Shown here: positions 8,779 through 18,600 of the stretch, piece after piece | Numbering within the stretch: the first letter of the stretch is position 1 | Layout of the letters: each line of letters begins with the position of its first letter | Translations under genes and position numbers: made by a program | Assembly (NCBI RefSeq): GCF_002973525.1 | Contig: NZ_PVEN01000002.1 | Location: forward strand, 434,001-498,000 | From: Paraburkholderia sp. BL21I4N1 | GTDB lineage: Bacteria > Pseudomonadota > Gammaproteobacteria > Burkholderiales > Burkholderiaceae | Length of the DNA stretch: 64,000 nucleotides | Direction of reading: 5' to 3' | The notes under the pieces: model-generated | What the model was told of the DNA's origin: nothing | The model's database searches: none | Seen by the model: the letters and a program-made list of their open reading frames with translations, nothing else

Positions 8779-11470
8779 CTGGCGCGGTAGCCAGCTCGTG
8801 CAGGTCGTACAGCAGGTCGAGCGCTTCTCGTGGCCGCAAGTCGTTCGGGTCGATTGCGCGCAGGCGTTCGGCGAGCGCCTGCATGGCGGGCGGTAGCGCG
8901 GCGGGCGGCGGTGCGTCGTAACGGTCGTCGTCCGCGTCTTCGACCAGCATCGGCAGCGGGGCGGCGAACAGGTCGAGTTGCGGCGCGGGTTGCGCCGCCG
9001 ATTGCTGTTCAAGATGCGCCAGATGCTTGCGTGCCGCGCGAATTACCGCGTTGGGCACGCCCGCGAGCTGCGCGACCTGCAGCCCATAGCTCTGATTTGC
9101 CGGGCCTTCGCTGACCGCATGCAGGAACACGATGCCGTGCCCATGCTCGACCGCCGACAGATGCACGTTGGCCGCGTGCGGAAACTCGACCGGCAACTGC
9201 GTGAGTTCGAAATAGTGCGTGGCGAACAGCGTGTGACAGCCGTTATGCGACAGCAGATGCCGCGCGATCGCCCAGGCCAGCGCGAGCCCGTCGAAGGTCG
9301 ACGTGCCGCGGCCGATTTCATCCATCAGCACGAGACTTTGCGGCGTCGCGTCGTTCAGGATCGCGGCGGCTTCGGTCATTTCCACCATGAAGGTCGAGCG
9401 GCCGCCGGCCAGGTCGTCCGCCGCGCCGATTCGCGTGAAGATGCGGTCGATCGGCCCGAACGCCGCGCGCCGGGCCGGCACGTAGCTACCCACATAAGCG
9501 AGCAGCGCGATCAGCGCGGTCTGCCGCATGAAGGTCGATTTACCGCCCATGTTCGGGCCGGTGATCAGCAGCAGTTTGCGCTCGGGTGTCAGCGTGCAGT
9601 CGTTGGCGATGAACTGCTCGACCTGCGCCTCGACCACCGGGTGACGCCCCTGTTCGATTTCGATGCCGGTATCCGGCGAGAACGTCGGCGCGACCCAGTC
9701 GAGCGCGCGGGCGCGTTCGGCGAAGGCCGCCAGCAGATCGAGTTCGGCGAGCGCCGAAGCAACCCGCTGGCAATCGGGGATAAAGGGCAGCAGCGCCTGC
9801 AGCAACGCGTCGTACAGCGAGCGTTCGCGAGCCAGCGCGCGTTCCTGCGCGGACAGCGCTTTGTCCTCGAACGTTTTCAGCTCCGGCGTGATGTAGCGCT
9901 CGGCATTCTTCAGCGTCTGACGGCGGCGATAGTCGTCGGGCACTTTGTCGGTCTGGCCGCGCGTGACTTCGATATAGAAGCCGTGCACCTTGTTGTACTC
10001 GACGCGCAGATTGCCGATGCCCGTGCGGGCGCGTTCGCGTGTTTCGAGGTCAATCAGGAACTGCCCGCAGTTCTCCGAAATATCGCGCAATTCGTCGAGG
10101 TCCGCGTCATAACCGCGTGCGATCACGCCGCCGTCGCGCACCATGGCCGACGGTTCCTGCGCGATCGCGCGTTTGAGCAGTTCGACGCAGTCTTGCGGCG
10201 GCACGAGCGAGGCGTCGATACGCGCGAGCGAATCCGCGTTGGACGACACCGCCGCGAGTTGCGTGCGCAGCTCGGGCAACGCGATGAACGTATCGCGCAA
10301 GCTCGACAGGTCGCGAGGCCGCGCGGACAACAACGCAAGACGCCCTGTGATCCGTTCGATATCGGAGATTTGCCGCAGCGCGCCGCGCAGCGTGTCGACG
10401 CTGACGCCGACCGGCGCATCGAGCAGTGCGCCGATGGCTTGCTGACGTGCTTGCGCCACCGCGGCTTCGCGCGGCGGGTGATGCAGCCAGTGGCGCAGCA
10501 GCCGGCTGCCCATGGTCGTGCAGCAGGTGTCGAGCAGCGAGCACAGCGTGGGTGACTCGGTGCCGCGCAGCGTTTCGGTGAGTTCGAGATTGCGGCGCGT
10601 GGCCGGGTCGAGGCCGATATATTCGGACTCGTATTCCACCTTCAGGCTGCGCACGTGACGCAATTGCTGGCCCTGCGTGGCCGCCGCGTAGAGTAGCAAC
10701 GCGCCGGCCGCGCCGCAGGCGGCCGTCAGCGAATGCGCGCCGAAGCCGTCGAGGCCCGCCACTTCCAGTTGATCGCAAAGACGCTGCGTGCCCGACGCGA
10801 TATCGAAGTGCCACACCGGTACGCGGGTGAGGGCGCCGGCATTGACGGGCGGCGTCCAGCTCGCGGATTCCGCGGTCGAATCGGCCACCAGAATTTCCGC
10901 GGGGCGAATGCGTTCGAGCGCGGCCGCCGCCTGGTCGGGCGCGACTTCCGCGAGGCGCAACGCGCCGCTCGCCAGATTCAGCCACGCCAGACCGACGCTG
11001 GTTGCGACGCCGCGGCGGTTGTGCGCGACGCACAGCGCCATCAGGTAGACGTCGCTCTTGTCGGACAGCAGCGCTGCGTCCGTGAGAGTGCCTGGCGTGA
11101 CCACGCGCACCACTTTACGTTCGACGGGACCTTTCGACGTGGCCGGGTCGCCGATCTGTTCGCAGATCGCAACCGATTCGCCGAGCTTCACCAGCTTGGC
11201 CAGATACTGTTCGACCGCGTGATGCGGCACGCCGGCCATCTTGATCGGATTGCCGCCCGACGCACCGCGCTGCGTGAGCGTCAGATCGAGCAGGCGGGAG
11301 GCCTTTTCGGCGTCGTCGAAAAAGAGCTCGTAGAAGTCGCCCATCCGGTAGAACACCAGCGTGCCCGGATGATCCGCTTTGATGCGCAGGTATTGCTGCA
11401 TATACGGGGTATGGGTTTTTACCCCCTTACCCGGCGGGCTTTCCGTTTCGGTCGAATCGTTCAAATCCAT
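8765..11470 (-). CDS. mutS: DNA mismatch repair protein MutS
   Basis: 901 residues from the ATG at 11470. The mismatch-reading motif GDFYELF gives Phe46 and Glu48, equivalent to the Phe-X-Glu of E. coli. The ATPase domain has Walker A (GPNMGGKST) near residue 638 and [19 protein letters not shown] further on. MutS scans DNA for mispairs and recruits MutL. It is full length and looks intact although the mobile element begins within about 125 bases of its start codon. The downstream phosphoesterase gene overlaps its stop. Confidence 0.97.
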   Translation of the reverse strand: MDLNDSTETESPPGKGVKTHTPYMQQYLRIKADHPGTLVFYRMGDFYELFFDDAEKASRLLDLTLTQRGASGGNPIKMAGVPHHAVEQYLAKLVKLGESVAICEQIGDPATSKGPVERKVVRVVTPGTLTDAALLSDKSDVYLMALCVAHNRRGVATSVGLAWLNLASGALRLAEVAPDQAAAALERIRPAEILVADSTAESASWTPPVNAGALTRVPVWHFDIASGTQRLCDQLEVAGLDGFGAHSLTAACGAAGALLLYAAATQGQQLRHVRSLKVEYESEYIGLDPATRRNLELTETLRGTESPTLCSLLDTCCTTMGSRLLRHWLHHPPREAAVAQARQQAIGALLDAPVGVSVDTLRGALRQISDIERITGRLALLSARPRDLSSLRDTFIALPELRTQLAAVSSNADSLARIDASLVPPQDCVELLKRAIAQEPSAMVRDGGVIARGYDADLDELRDISENCGQFLIDLETRERARTGIGNLRVEYNKVHGFYIEVTRGQTDKVPDDYRRRQTLKNAERYITPELKTFEDKALSAQERALARERSLYDALLQALLPFIPDCQRVASALAELDLLAAFAERARALDWVAPTFSPDTGIEIEQGRHPVVEAQVEQFIANDCTLTPERKLLLITGPNMGGKSTFMRQTALIALLAYVGSYVPARRAAFGPIDRIFTRIGAADDLAGGRSTFMVEMTEAAAILNDATPQSLVLMDEIGRGTSTFDGLALAWAIARHLLSHNGCHTLFATHYFELTQLPVEFPHAANVHLSAVEHGHGIVFLHAVSEGPANQSYGLQVAQLAGVPNAVIRAARKHLAHLEQQSAAQPAPQLDLFAAPLPMLVEDADDDRYDAPPPAALPPAMQALAERLRAIDPNDLRPREALDLLYDLHELATAPDADH

Positions 11471-11639
11471 GCTGCGTAAGCCTTTCAGGCGATCTGTTCA
11501 ATCTGGGCGCTGGTCGTTTCTCGACAACAGCAGCCAGTAAAATGTATGTCGGGCGTATTCGTACGTCATAGAATACAGACAACGGCTCAAACCCGTGAAT
11601 ACAGCCCAAAACCGTGATTACTTCGGGGCAAAGCACCCT
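11471..11639. other. Chromosome-element junction and probable attachment region
   Basis: The chromosome gives way to the element between the mutS start and the integrase. The stretch holds an inverted repeat (GTATTC at 11555-11560, GAATAC at 11571-11576) and a direct repeat of GAATACAG at 11571 and 11597. These could be integrase core or arm sites. The exact crossover cannot be fixed because the other end is outside the window. The insertion leaves the mutS coding sequence intact but may have replaced part of its promoter. Confidence 0.45.
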
Positions 11640-13358
11640 ATGAAACTGCACATCACCGCGACCGTCGCGGCTCATTGCCACATCGGCGTTTTGCCGGTGG
11701 AAGGACTGCCACCCGAGAAGTGGCCGCCCAACCCAGAACGCAAGTCGTACCTGATCACCTGTACGGATGGCCCCACCGGGTTTGCGATCCGGGTGACCGC
11801 CGGCAACGCGTCGTACATCGTTCAGCGCCGGGTCCGAGCGAGCGGGCCTGGAGCCGTGATTCGCGCGACCGTTGGAAAGGTCACGGAGATGACGGTTCAA
11901 CAGGCGCGCAAAAAAGCCCAGGAGATGCTCGACCAGATCGAGGAAACGGGTCGAGCACCAGGGCCCGACAAGCGGGACCGGGACGAACGGGATCTGTCGT
12001 TGGATCAGGTGCTGGACGCTTACAGGCACGAACTCGTGCACCGAAAGCGGCCGGCGAAGGCGTCGTCCCTGCGATCATACGACAAGGCGGTACGTAAACT
12101 GGTCAATCTTTGGCCGAGCCGGCGGTTGAACGACCTGTTGGACGAGGAAGTGATCGAAGCGTTTGACGCGATCAACGTGAAGGCCCCGACGACCGCGGAG
12201 CAGACCTTCCGCTGGGCCAGCACGGCCACGTCCTTCGCCATCGAGCGCGAGGCGCGGCTGGCGCACCGTCGCGCGGAACGGCCGGTGATGCTGTACAACC
12301 CGTTCAACATCCTGCGCACGCGGTACCGCACCCGCCAGGAGTTGGAGAACCATTACAAGAAGGTGGGCCGTCGTCGCCCGCTGACCTTGCAGCAGACGTT
12401 GGGCCCCTGGCTTCAGGCGATCTACAACCGGCGCAAGGAAAACCGCACCGGGTGCGATTACCTGCTGCTGGCGACCCTCTGGGGGTGCCGCAGCCAGGAA
12501 TGCTCGGACCTCATGTGGCTGGACCAGATCACGCCCGAGGAGATCGAGCGCGTGTCGTTCGTCGACCTGGACGCCGGCTACGTGATGATGAGGGAGACTA
12601 AAAATAATCTAGACTTCATTCTGCCGATTTGCAGGGCGGCGCGTCGGATTCTGGAGGAGCGGCGGGCGATCCGCGACGAGGAAGCGAAGGCGGACCTGGA
12701 CACGTTCCGTCGGGACTCCCGCAAGCGGTGGGTGTTCCCGCCCAGGTCCGAGTCGCGGCTGCGCAAGACTCCCCACTACAAGGACAGCAAGTCGCTTCGC
12801 TCCTACATTTGCCGCGACGCGGGGCTGGTCCGGTGGGTGATCAAAACCGACCCGGACGGCACCCGGTTCCAGATCCCGGCCCCGACGGTCGGCATGCACG
12901 ACCTCCGGCGCACGTTCGGTGGGGTCACCGACGCGTTGCATTTCAGCGAGCAGACCACGAAACGATTGCTGAATCACTTCACGAACGCACGGTCGCAGAG
13001 CGATCAACGCATCGAGAAGGAGGACGCGGTGACCCCCAACGTGGCCCGGAGCCTGCAAAACACCCAGCACCTGTCGGACGTGACCACGCGCTACACCGAG
13101 CCGGACGCCGAGCGCAAACGTGAGGCGATGCAAACGGTGGAACAGGCCATCCTGTCGACCTACCCACCGTTGTTCAACATGCTCGTCGCGACGTCCCCGG
13201 AGGTCACGCCGATGCAGCTCTGGGAGCCGGAACCGCTAAAATGGCCGGAGCCCCGGCCCGGCATCGAAGTGCGCTACGGCAAGGACCCGGATCCCGACGC
13301 CGAAGACGATGGGGACGATCAGGACGACGAGAACGACGAGGACGACGAAGCAGCATGA
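11640..13358 (+). CDS. Tyrosine site-specific integrase
   Basis: 573 residues from the ATG at 11640. A GTG at 11595 is in frame and would add 15 residues. Catalytic residues of the lambda-integrase family are visible: Arg284 (WGCRSQE), His420 and Arg423 (MHDLRRTFG), a following histidine in LLNHF, and Tyr485 (VTTRYTEPD). The N-terminal part is the DUF4102-like and SAM-like core-binding region. The C-terminus ends in a long acidic tail (DPDAEDDGDDQDDENDEDDEA). It sits at the element border and overlaps the next gene by 4 bases, so it should catalyse integration at the mutS flank. Confidence 0.92.
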   Translation: MKLHITATVAAHCHIGVLPVEGLPPEKWPPNPERKSYLITCTDGPTGFAIRVTAGNASYIVQRRVRASGPGAVIRATVGKVTEMTVQQARKKAQEMLDQIEETGRAPGPDKRDRDERDLSLDQVLDAYRHELVHRKRPAKASSLRSYDKAVRKLVNLWPSRRLNDLLDEEVIEAFDAINVKAPTTAEQTFRWASTATSFAIEREARLAHRRAERPVMLYNPFNILRTRYRTRQELENHYKKVGRRRPLTLQQTLGPWLQAIYNRRKENRTGCDYLLLATLWGCRSQECSDLMWLDQITPEEIERVSFVDLDAGYVMMRETKNNLDFILPICRAARRILEERRAIRDEEAKADLDTFRRDSRKRWVFPPRSESRLRKTPHYKDSKSLRSYICRDAGLVRWVIKTDPDGTRFQIPAPTVGMHDLRRTFGGVTDALHFSEQTTKRLLNHFTNARSQSDQRIEKEDAVTPNVARSLQNTQHLSDVTTRYTEPDAERKREAMQTVEQAILSTYPPLFNMLVATSPEVTPMQLWEPEPLKWPEPRPGIEVRYGKDPDPDAEDDGDDQDDENDEDDEAA

Positions 13359-14041
13359 GCACCATCACCATCGACCTGCTGGATCAGCCCGACGTTGAGG
13401 TGGCGATCCGGCGGCACAACACAATCGCGAAGCTCGACGATGAGGTGAGCGTGAACAAGGAGATCGCGGCCTTGTTCCTCTGCTGCTCCGAACGCACCCT
13501 GGACCGCATGCGCACGGAGGGCAACGGTCCCGAGTACACGCAGGACATGCCCCGGGCGGAGGTGTTCGGGGCGAAGCCCAACGGGCGTCGGCCCGGCATC
13601 ACCTACCTGATGAAGGACCTGCGGCAATGGCGAGACAGCCACAAGGTGCGCAACCCGCGGGAGGCGATCGCCCGGGACCGTCGCGCATTGTCCTTCACCA
13701 CCCTGGCGGACCTGCTGAACGACCAACCTTGGTTCACCAAGGTGGGGTCGGGCGACCTGGTGGGCCACGCCCTGACGGGACCCATCGAGGTCTTCGAGGA
13801 GCGGCTGGTGGATCCCGAGATCGAGGTGACCTGGCTCCCCATGCCCGAGGCCATGACCCGACCTTGGCGCAACCTGCGGGAGCGCACCCCGTTCCACGAG
13901 GCGTACATCGGCGTGCTGGGCGAGGCCATGCGCCTGAGCCAGGTCCGGCAGGACGACGCGGTCCTGCGGGCGGAGTTCGACGCGCTGGACGACGAGCGGG
14001 GCGAACCCCTGCCACCGGGACCGGTGCACAAAACCTTCTGA
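13355..14041 (+). CDS. Helix-turn-helix protein, excisionase-like
   Basis: 228 residues. The ATG overlaps the integrase stop (ATGA), so the two are co-translated. Residues about 30-85 resemble an AlpA/excisionase-type winged HTH: NKEIAALFLCCSERTLDRMR, then a beta-wing with PGITYLMKDLRQWRDSHK. The rest is unrecognised. Position directly behind the integrase suggests a recombination directionality factor or a regulator of the integrase. A terminator follows 23 bases after the stop. Confidence 0.6.
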   Translation: MSTITIDLLDQPDVEVAIRRHNTIAKLDDEVSVNKEIAALFLCCSERTLDRMRTEGNGPEYTQDMPRAEVFGAKPNGRRPGITYLMKDLRQWRDSHKVRNPREAIARDRRALSFTTLADLLNDQPWFTKVGSGDLVGHALTGPIEVFEERLVDPEIEVTWLPMPEAMTRPWRNLRERTPFHEAYIGVLGEAMRLSQVRQDDAVLRAEFDALDDERGEPLPPGPVHKTF

Positions 14042-14063
14042 ACCCCTTCGTGGCTTCAAGACA

Positions 14064-14085
14064 AACGCCCCGTTCCCGGGGCGTT
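14064..14085. terminator. Terminator after the integrase operon
   Basis: AACGCCCC pairs with GGGGCGTT and a short loop, followed by TGTTGC. It lies between the integrase operon and the converging gene ending at 14107. Confidence 0.7.
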
Positions 14086-14106
14086 GTTGCTTCCAGGGGG
14101 CGTCGC

Positions 14107-14727
14107 TCATTGCCCCTTCGGAATGTTGCTCGAGATCACCGTGTGACCGCCGGACAGCGACACCTTCATCCCGCCGGGAGTTTTCCACACGATCTGTCCA
14201 GGCGTAGCGTGGTCAGGTGCACCGAGCGCCTTTGACAGCGCGACGACCCCGCGGAAGTCGTTGTCGATCACCTGATGGCCGTCCAGCTCCACCACAACGA
14301 TGTTGATGGTTCGCGAAGCGTCGTCGTTCACCACGGCCAGGGTGCGACGGACCATCGAATGGCCTGCTTCATCCTTCACCGGCGGCAATCCTTTCACCTC
14401 GACGAAAACCGGTCCCTGCGCATCGTTCGTGTTGGTCATGTCCGACAGAACCCAGCACGGGGCGGTGGCGTCGTGCCCGTCGCCCTTGCAGACCGGGGCG
14501 AAGGAGGCCAGGGGCGTGTTGATCGGCACCCCGTTCAGGACCACCTTCTTGGCGTCCACGGTGACCGGCAGGCTGAAAGGCGCGGTGTCGTCCGGCCGGG
14601 TCGATCCGTCCCAGAACGTACGCTCCGGGGCGTGGGACGTCGATGTGGTCGATGCGATGGCCAGGCCAGCGGTTGCGGCCAAGGCGGCGCCAGCGATGAC
14701 GAGTCCGGCGATCGTGACGTTCTTCAT
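14107..14727 (-). CDS. Exported protein, paralogue of the next gene, function unknown
   Basis: 206 residues from the ATG at 14727, preceded by a strong AAGGGAGGT ribosome binding site. The N-terminus (VTIAGLVIAGAALAATAGLAIAS) is a signal peptide or membrane anchor. The mature part shares a pattern with the product of 14885-15493: a beta-rich start (PFSLPVTVDAKKVVLNGVP), a pair of cysteines (PVCKG and APCWVL), and a C-terminal block with ALSKALGAP. It is probably periplasmic or surface exposed, with the cysteines forming a disulfide. No family recognised. Confidence 0.75.
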   Translation of the reverse strand: MKNVTIAGLVIAGAALAATAGLAIASTTSTSHAPERTFWDGSTRPDDTAPFSLPVTVDAKKVVLNGVPINTPLASFAPVCKGDGHDATAPCWVLSDMTNTNDAQGPVFVEVKGLPPVKDEAGHSMVRRTLAVVNDDASRTINIVVVELDGHQVIDNDFRGVVALSKALGAPDHATPGQIVWKTPGGMKVSLSGGHTVISSNIPKGQ

Positions 14728-14780
14728 GTGCGATACCTCCCTTATGAGGCCCACGCGACGGGGTGGGGGTCCGTGTCCGA

Positions 14781-14824
14781 GAACTAGCAGGATTTTCAGG
14801 TCTGTCAAACCGTGCCGTGGCACG
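14781..14824 (-). promoter_or_regulatory. Element-type promoter with palindromic operator
   Basis: -35 TTGACA (14803-14808), 16-bp spacer, TGC, -10 TAGTTC (14781-14786). The palindrome CGTGCCACGGCACG (14811-14824) ends 2 bp upstream of -35. It drives the gene at 14107-14727. Confidence 0.75.
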
Positions 14825-14827
14825 GAC

Positions 14828-14851
14828 AAACGCCCACTTCCGTGGGCGTTT
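14828..14851. terminator. Terminator of the 14885-15493 gene
   Basis: A 10-bp stem, AAACGCCCAC with GTGGGCGTTT, and loop TTCC. On the minus strand it follows the stop of the upstream paralogue and isolates the next promoter. Confidence 0.8.
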
Positions 14852-14884
14852 AGGCAATAAGGATCTGGGACCTTTTGCGTGTGG

Positions 14885-15493
14885 TCAGTCGTTCACGCCG
14901 GCGACCACGTCGCGCCCGTCGCCACTCACCGCCAGGGAGTTCGGGCCCACGACCCATTGCACGCTGGTGGCGAGCGACGTGGTGGGCTGACCCAGGGCCT
15001 TGGTGAGCGACAGGATGGTGCGGTAATCGCGCGGAGCGGTGACCTGCGGGTCCAGGCTCACGTAAATGCGCATGATGTCGCCGTGTTCGTCCAAGTCCAC
15101 CCGGGTGCTGGTGACCATCAGATTCTGCTTGCCGTCGAGGACAGCGGGCAGGCCGCGCAAGCGCACGTCGCCGGACGGGTGCTGCGGTTGCGTCGGGCCG
15201 GGGCCGGTCGCCCAGCAGGGCGTGGTAGTGTTGACCGGACTACCCTTGCAGACCGGGAAAACCGATTCCAGGTGCGAGCCGACGGTGACGCCGTTGAGGG
15301 ACAGCTCGTCGCCGTCGCGCGAGGCGGGCAGCGTGAACGGGGATGAACCATCCACACGAACGTGGTTGTCGAGGACCACCCAATGCTCTTTGCTGTTGGC
15401 AGCGTGGACTTGGGCGGCATAGAGGCCACCAACGCCAGCGGCTACACCGACTACGAGCGCGGCGACGGTTGCGAAAACGGTCTTCGTCATCAT
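14885..15493 (-). CDS. Exported protein, paralogue of 14107-14727
   Basis: 202 residues from the ATG at 15493, with GGGAGG upstream. The N-terminus (VFATVAALVVGVAAGVGGLYAAQ) is a signal peptide or anchor. Shared with its neighbour are PFTLPASRDGDELSLNGVTV, the cysteine pair in PVCKG and TPCWAT, and SLTKALGQP near the end. The promoters of the two genes are identical over more than 30 bases, so gene and promoter appear to have been duplicated together. Function is unknown and no catalytic motif is visible. Confidence 0.75.
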   Translation of the reverse strand: MMTKTVFATVAALVVGVAAGVGGLYAAQVHAANSKEHWVVLDNHVRVDGSSPFTLPASRDGDELSLNGVTVGSHLESVFPVCKGSPVNTTTPCWATGPGPTQPQHPSGDVRLRGLPAVLDGKQNLMVTSTRVDLDEHGDIMRIYVSLDPQVTAPRDYRTILSLTKALGQPTTSLATSVQWVVGPNSLAVSGDGRDVVAGVND

Positions 15494-15546
15494 GTTGAAC
15501 TTCCTCCCTTCGATGGAGCCTGCGCGGATTGGCAGGCAATGGACTA

Positions 15547-15590
15547 GAACTAGCAGGATTTTCAGGTCTGTCAAACCGTGCCAGGGCACG
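15547..15590 (-). promoter_or_regulatory. Element-type promoter with palindromic operator
   Basis: -35 TTGACA (15569-15574), 16-bp spacer, TGC, -10 TAGTTC (15547-15552). The palindrome at 15577-15590 ends 2 bp upstream of -35. Nearly identical to the promoter at 14781. Confidence 0.75.
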
Positions 15591-15593
15591 GAC

Positions 15594-15616
15594 AAACGCC
15601 CACGGAAGTGGGCGTT
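15594..15616. terminator. Terminator of the autotransporter gene
   Basis: Stem AACGCCCAC with GTGGGCGTT and loop GGAA. On the minus strand it lies just after the stop at 15637. Confidence 0.75.
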
Positions 15617-15636
15617 GTGCTCATGCGCTGGCGGTA

Positions 15637-18600
15637 TCAGAACGACCACTTCGCTTGCACGCCACCGGCGATACCGGTGTAGTGGCTCCCCGCCTGCACG
15701 TTCACCTGGGCGTTGAGCGACAGGCCCTTGGCACGGTAGAGCGTGGCACCCACGGACACGTCGGCGATGTTGCGCACCGGGCCCGCGCTGTTGGTCGTGA
15801 ACGTGGTCTCGCCCGTGGTGTCCCCGTTGAACACGGCGGTCGTGTTGCTCGGCGAACCGGCGAACTCGTGGACGAGAGAGGGCTTCAGGTACACGTCCAC
15901 CGTTCCGGCCTTCGTCTCGAACGATTTCGACACCTTCACACCCACCGTCGTGCGCACCGAGGTGTAGGAGGCACCGTTCACGTTCAGACCCACGCCCGAT
16001 CCACCGTCGCTTTCCGTGTAGCTCCCGAGGCTCAGGTGCTGCACACCCAGGGCGACGAAGGGCGTCACGTCGATCCCGTTGCGCAGCGCGAGCGGCAGAC
16101 CGGTTTCGACGCGGGCACCGTAGGACGTCCCGTTGAAGCGACCGCTGGCGCTACCCGCGCTCACCCCAGCCAGGTCGATCGACCGGCTTTCGTTGAAGCG
16201 ATGGAGGCTCGCGTTTTCCGACACGTCCACGTAGGCACGGCCGGAGGTCGGGGTCCAGTTCTGGTAGAACGTCAACCCGAACGCGTTGTCGGAGAGGTGT
16301 TGACCGCTCGCGTCGCCGGTCGCGTTGCTTTGACCGTTCGCATACGAGAACGCACCGCCCGCGGTCCACGTCGGCGAGACCGCTTTGTCCACACCGACCG
16401 CGAGACCACCGAACGCGAGGTTCGAACCGCTCACCTCACCGAACGTCCCGCCGGCGGTCGTACCGCGCTGCTCGGCACCGCCAAACGCTTGACCCCAGGT
16501 CGTCACACCGCTGGGGGTGGCGACACCGGCTTGCTTGGCGACGCGCTGCGCATCAGCGCGGTCGGCGACCACACCCTGGGCGGCATCGCCGATGGCGAGC
16601 ATGGCGTTACCGGCTTGCGCGTGCGGCACCGGAGCCAGTTGCGTCCCGATCTGCGTCATTTGGCGCGCGGTCCCGGTCTGCTGGGTTGCGAGGACCATGT
16701 TCTCCGCGTTCATCAGGCCGTTGCTGTTCCAGCCCGTGTAGCGCAGGATCCCGTTCGTCGAAGCGACCGAGGTCTGCGTGAGGGCAGAGACCGTGTGCAC
16801 GACGGGCGGCGTCGAAGGCTGGCTGGGCTGGCTCGGCTGCGCCGGAGGCGTCGAGGGATCGCTCGGCTGGGTCGGCTGCGACGGTTGGCTCGGTTGCGAC
16901 GGATTGCTCGGGGGCGTCACAGGCGTGTCGCCCAACGTCACAACGAGGTCCGTGCGACCGTTCTGCGTCACCGTTTGCGGCGTCACCGTCCCGCTGTACC
17001 CCTGCGCACTGGCGATGATGCCAGCCAGACTGTAGGTCCCCGTCCCGCTCGCGCTCACCAGGTCGAACCGTTGCCCCTTCACGAAGGCGTAAGCGGTGTA
17101 AGGGCGAAGCGAGAGCGCGGAGCCCGATTCGACGCTGGCGTTACCGTTCACCAGCAGGCGACCGTAGCTCGTGTCCGAGGTCGTACCGGTCGGGGTTGAG
17201 CCGGCCTGAACCTGGCTGATGAAGGTCGCGCCGTTCGCCAGCGTGAAGTTGCCGTTGATGGTCACGGGTTCGGAGGCGACCAGGTTGCCGCCCGACCGCA
17301 CCGTGGTGCTTGGCGCGTTCACCGTGTCGTCCAGGGCGACGTACCCGGTGCCGAAGAACAGATTCGAGTTCGGGTTGTTGATCGACGATTGGCCCGCGAC
17401 GCCGCCGGTCAACACGCCCATTTGCCCCATGCCACCGGTCGAACCGTCGGTGTAGTTCGGGTTTCCGTTGATCGTGAGGTCGTTGGACGACTTGTTCGTG
17501 ATCGCGCCTTCGATGAAACCGGTGGCGTTGATCACGGGCACATTGCCCGTCGATTCGATCGTGATCGCCGGACCAGCCCCGCCGTTGCTGCTGGCGCCGA
17601 CGATCGCGTCCAGATTCAGGGTGGCGGAACCTGCGACGTCGATCACGGGGTTCGTGTTCGTCGCGTTCGTGTTGCCGATGATCGTGAGCGCACCCGCGGA
17701 CAAGCCGGTGGCGTTGACCGTGGCGTTGCTGCCAGCCGGGACGACGATCGCCGAGCCGCTCCCGCTGTCCGTGATCGACGTACCCGCCCCCTGGTTGATG
17801 GTCGTGTTCAAGCCGGTCTGAACCGCGGCAGAACCCGTGGACTGGACCGTTCCGCTCCCGGTGATGTTGATCGTCGCCGACGCGTTCGGACCAACGGTGA
17901 CAGCGTTGCCCGAGCCGGTCGCGGAGACGGCCCCGTGGCTCCCCTCGACCGTGATGGTCGCGTTGGCAGAGCCGGTCACTTGCAGACCGTCGGCGTCCCC
18001 CGAACCGAGGATCGTGCCGTCCACCGTGACCGCGGTGGTCCCGTTGTTCAGTTCGACACCCGCGGTTTCGGTCCCCTCAACGTCACCGGAGGCGGTGACG
18101 TTGAGGATGGGCATCACACCATCGTTTTCGAGACCGGACGTACCCTTCACACTGCCACCGATGGTGGTGCCGAACGTGACGTTTCCAGTGGGGGTGTTCC
18201 AAAATGCGACCCCATTGGACGCGGACACGTTGCCGTTCAAGACGGCTGCTTTCATCGTCCCGTCGTTTTCGACAACAGCGTTGGTGCCCCCGGTGGTCGC
18301 CGTGGTCGAACCCGGATCGGTGGTGAACGTGCCCATGGCCGCGCCTTGAGTGTTCAACACAACGCTGTCACCGGACGACATGGCCTGGTGCGCGATGTCG
18401 AGATTGTTCATCGTGCTCTTGTTCAGCACGACGTAGCCCATCGCGTTCGACGTTCCGTCGAGCGTGACATTGCCCATGGCTGCACCGGCCTCGTTATCGA
18501 TCGCGGCGCTCCCCGCGGTCGAACCGTTGAGCGTCGCGCCAGCGCTTTCCGTCACGTCGCCCATTTGCGCGTAGTTCTTGATCGCGCTTCCGCCGTTCCC

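Noticed and set aside
11595..11639. Integrase start at the GTG at 11595
   Set aside because: It would place the start within the GAATACAG repeat and add 15 residues of no conserved pattern. The ATG at 11640 is preferred, but 11595 cannot be excluded.
14811..14824. The palindrome half-site contains TGGCAC, the -24 element of sigma54 promoters
   Set aside because: No GC/TTGC -12 element follows at the required spacing, and a sigma70-type -35/-10 pair is consistently present next to it.
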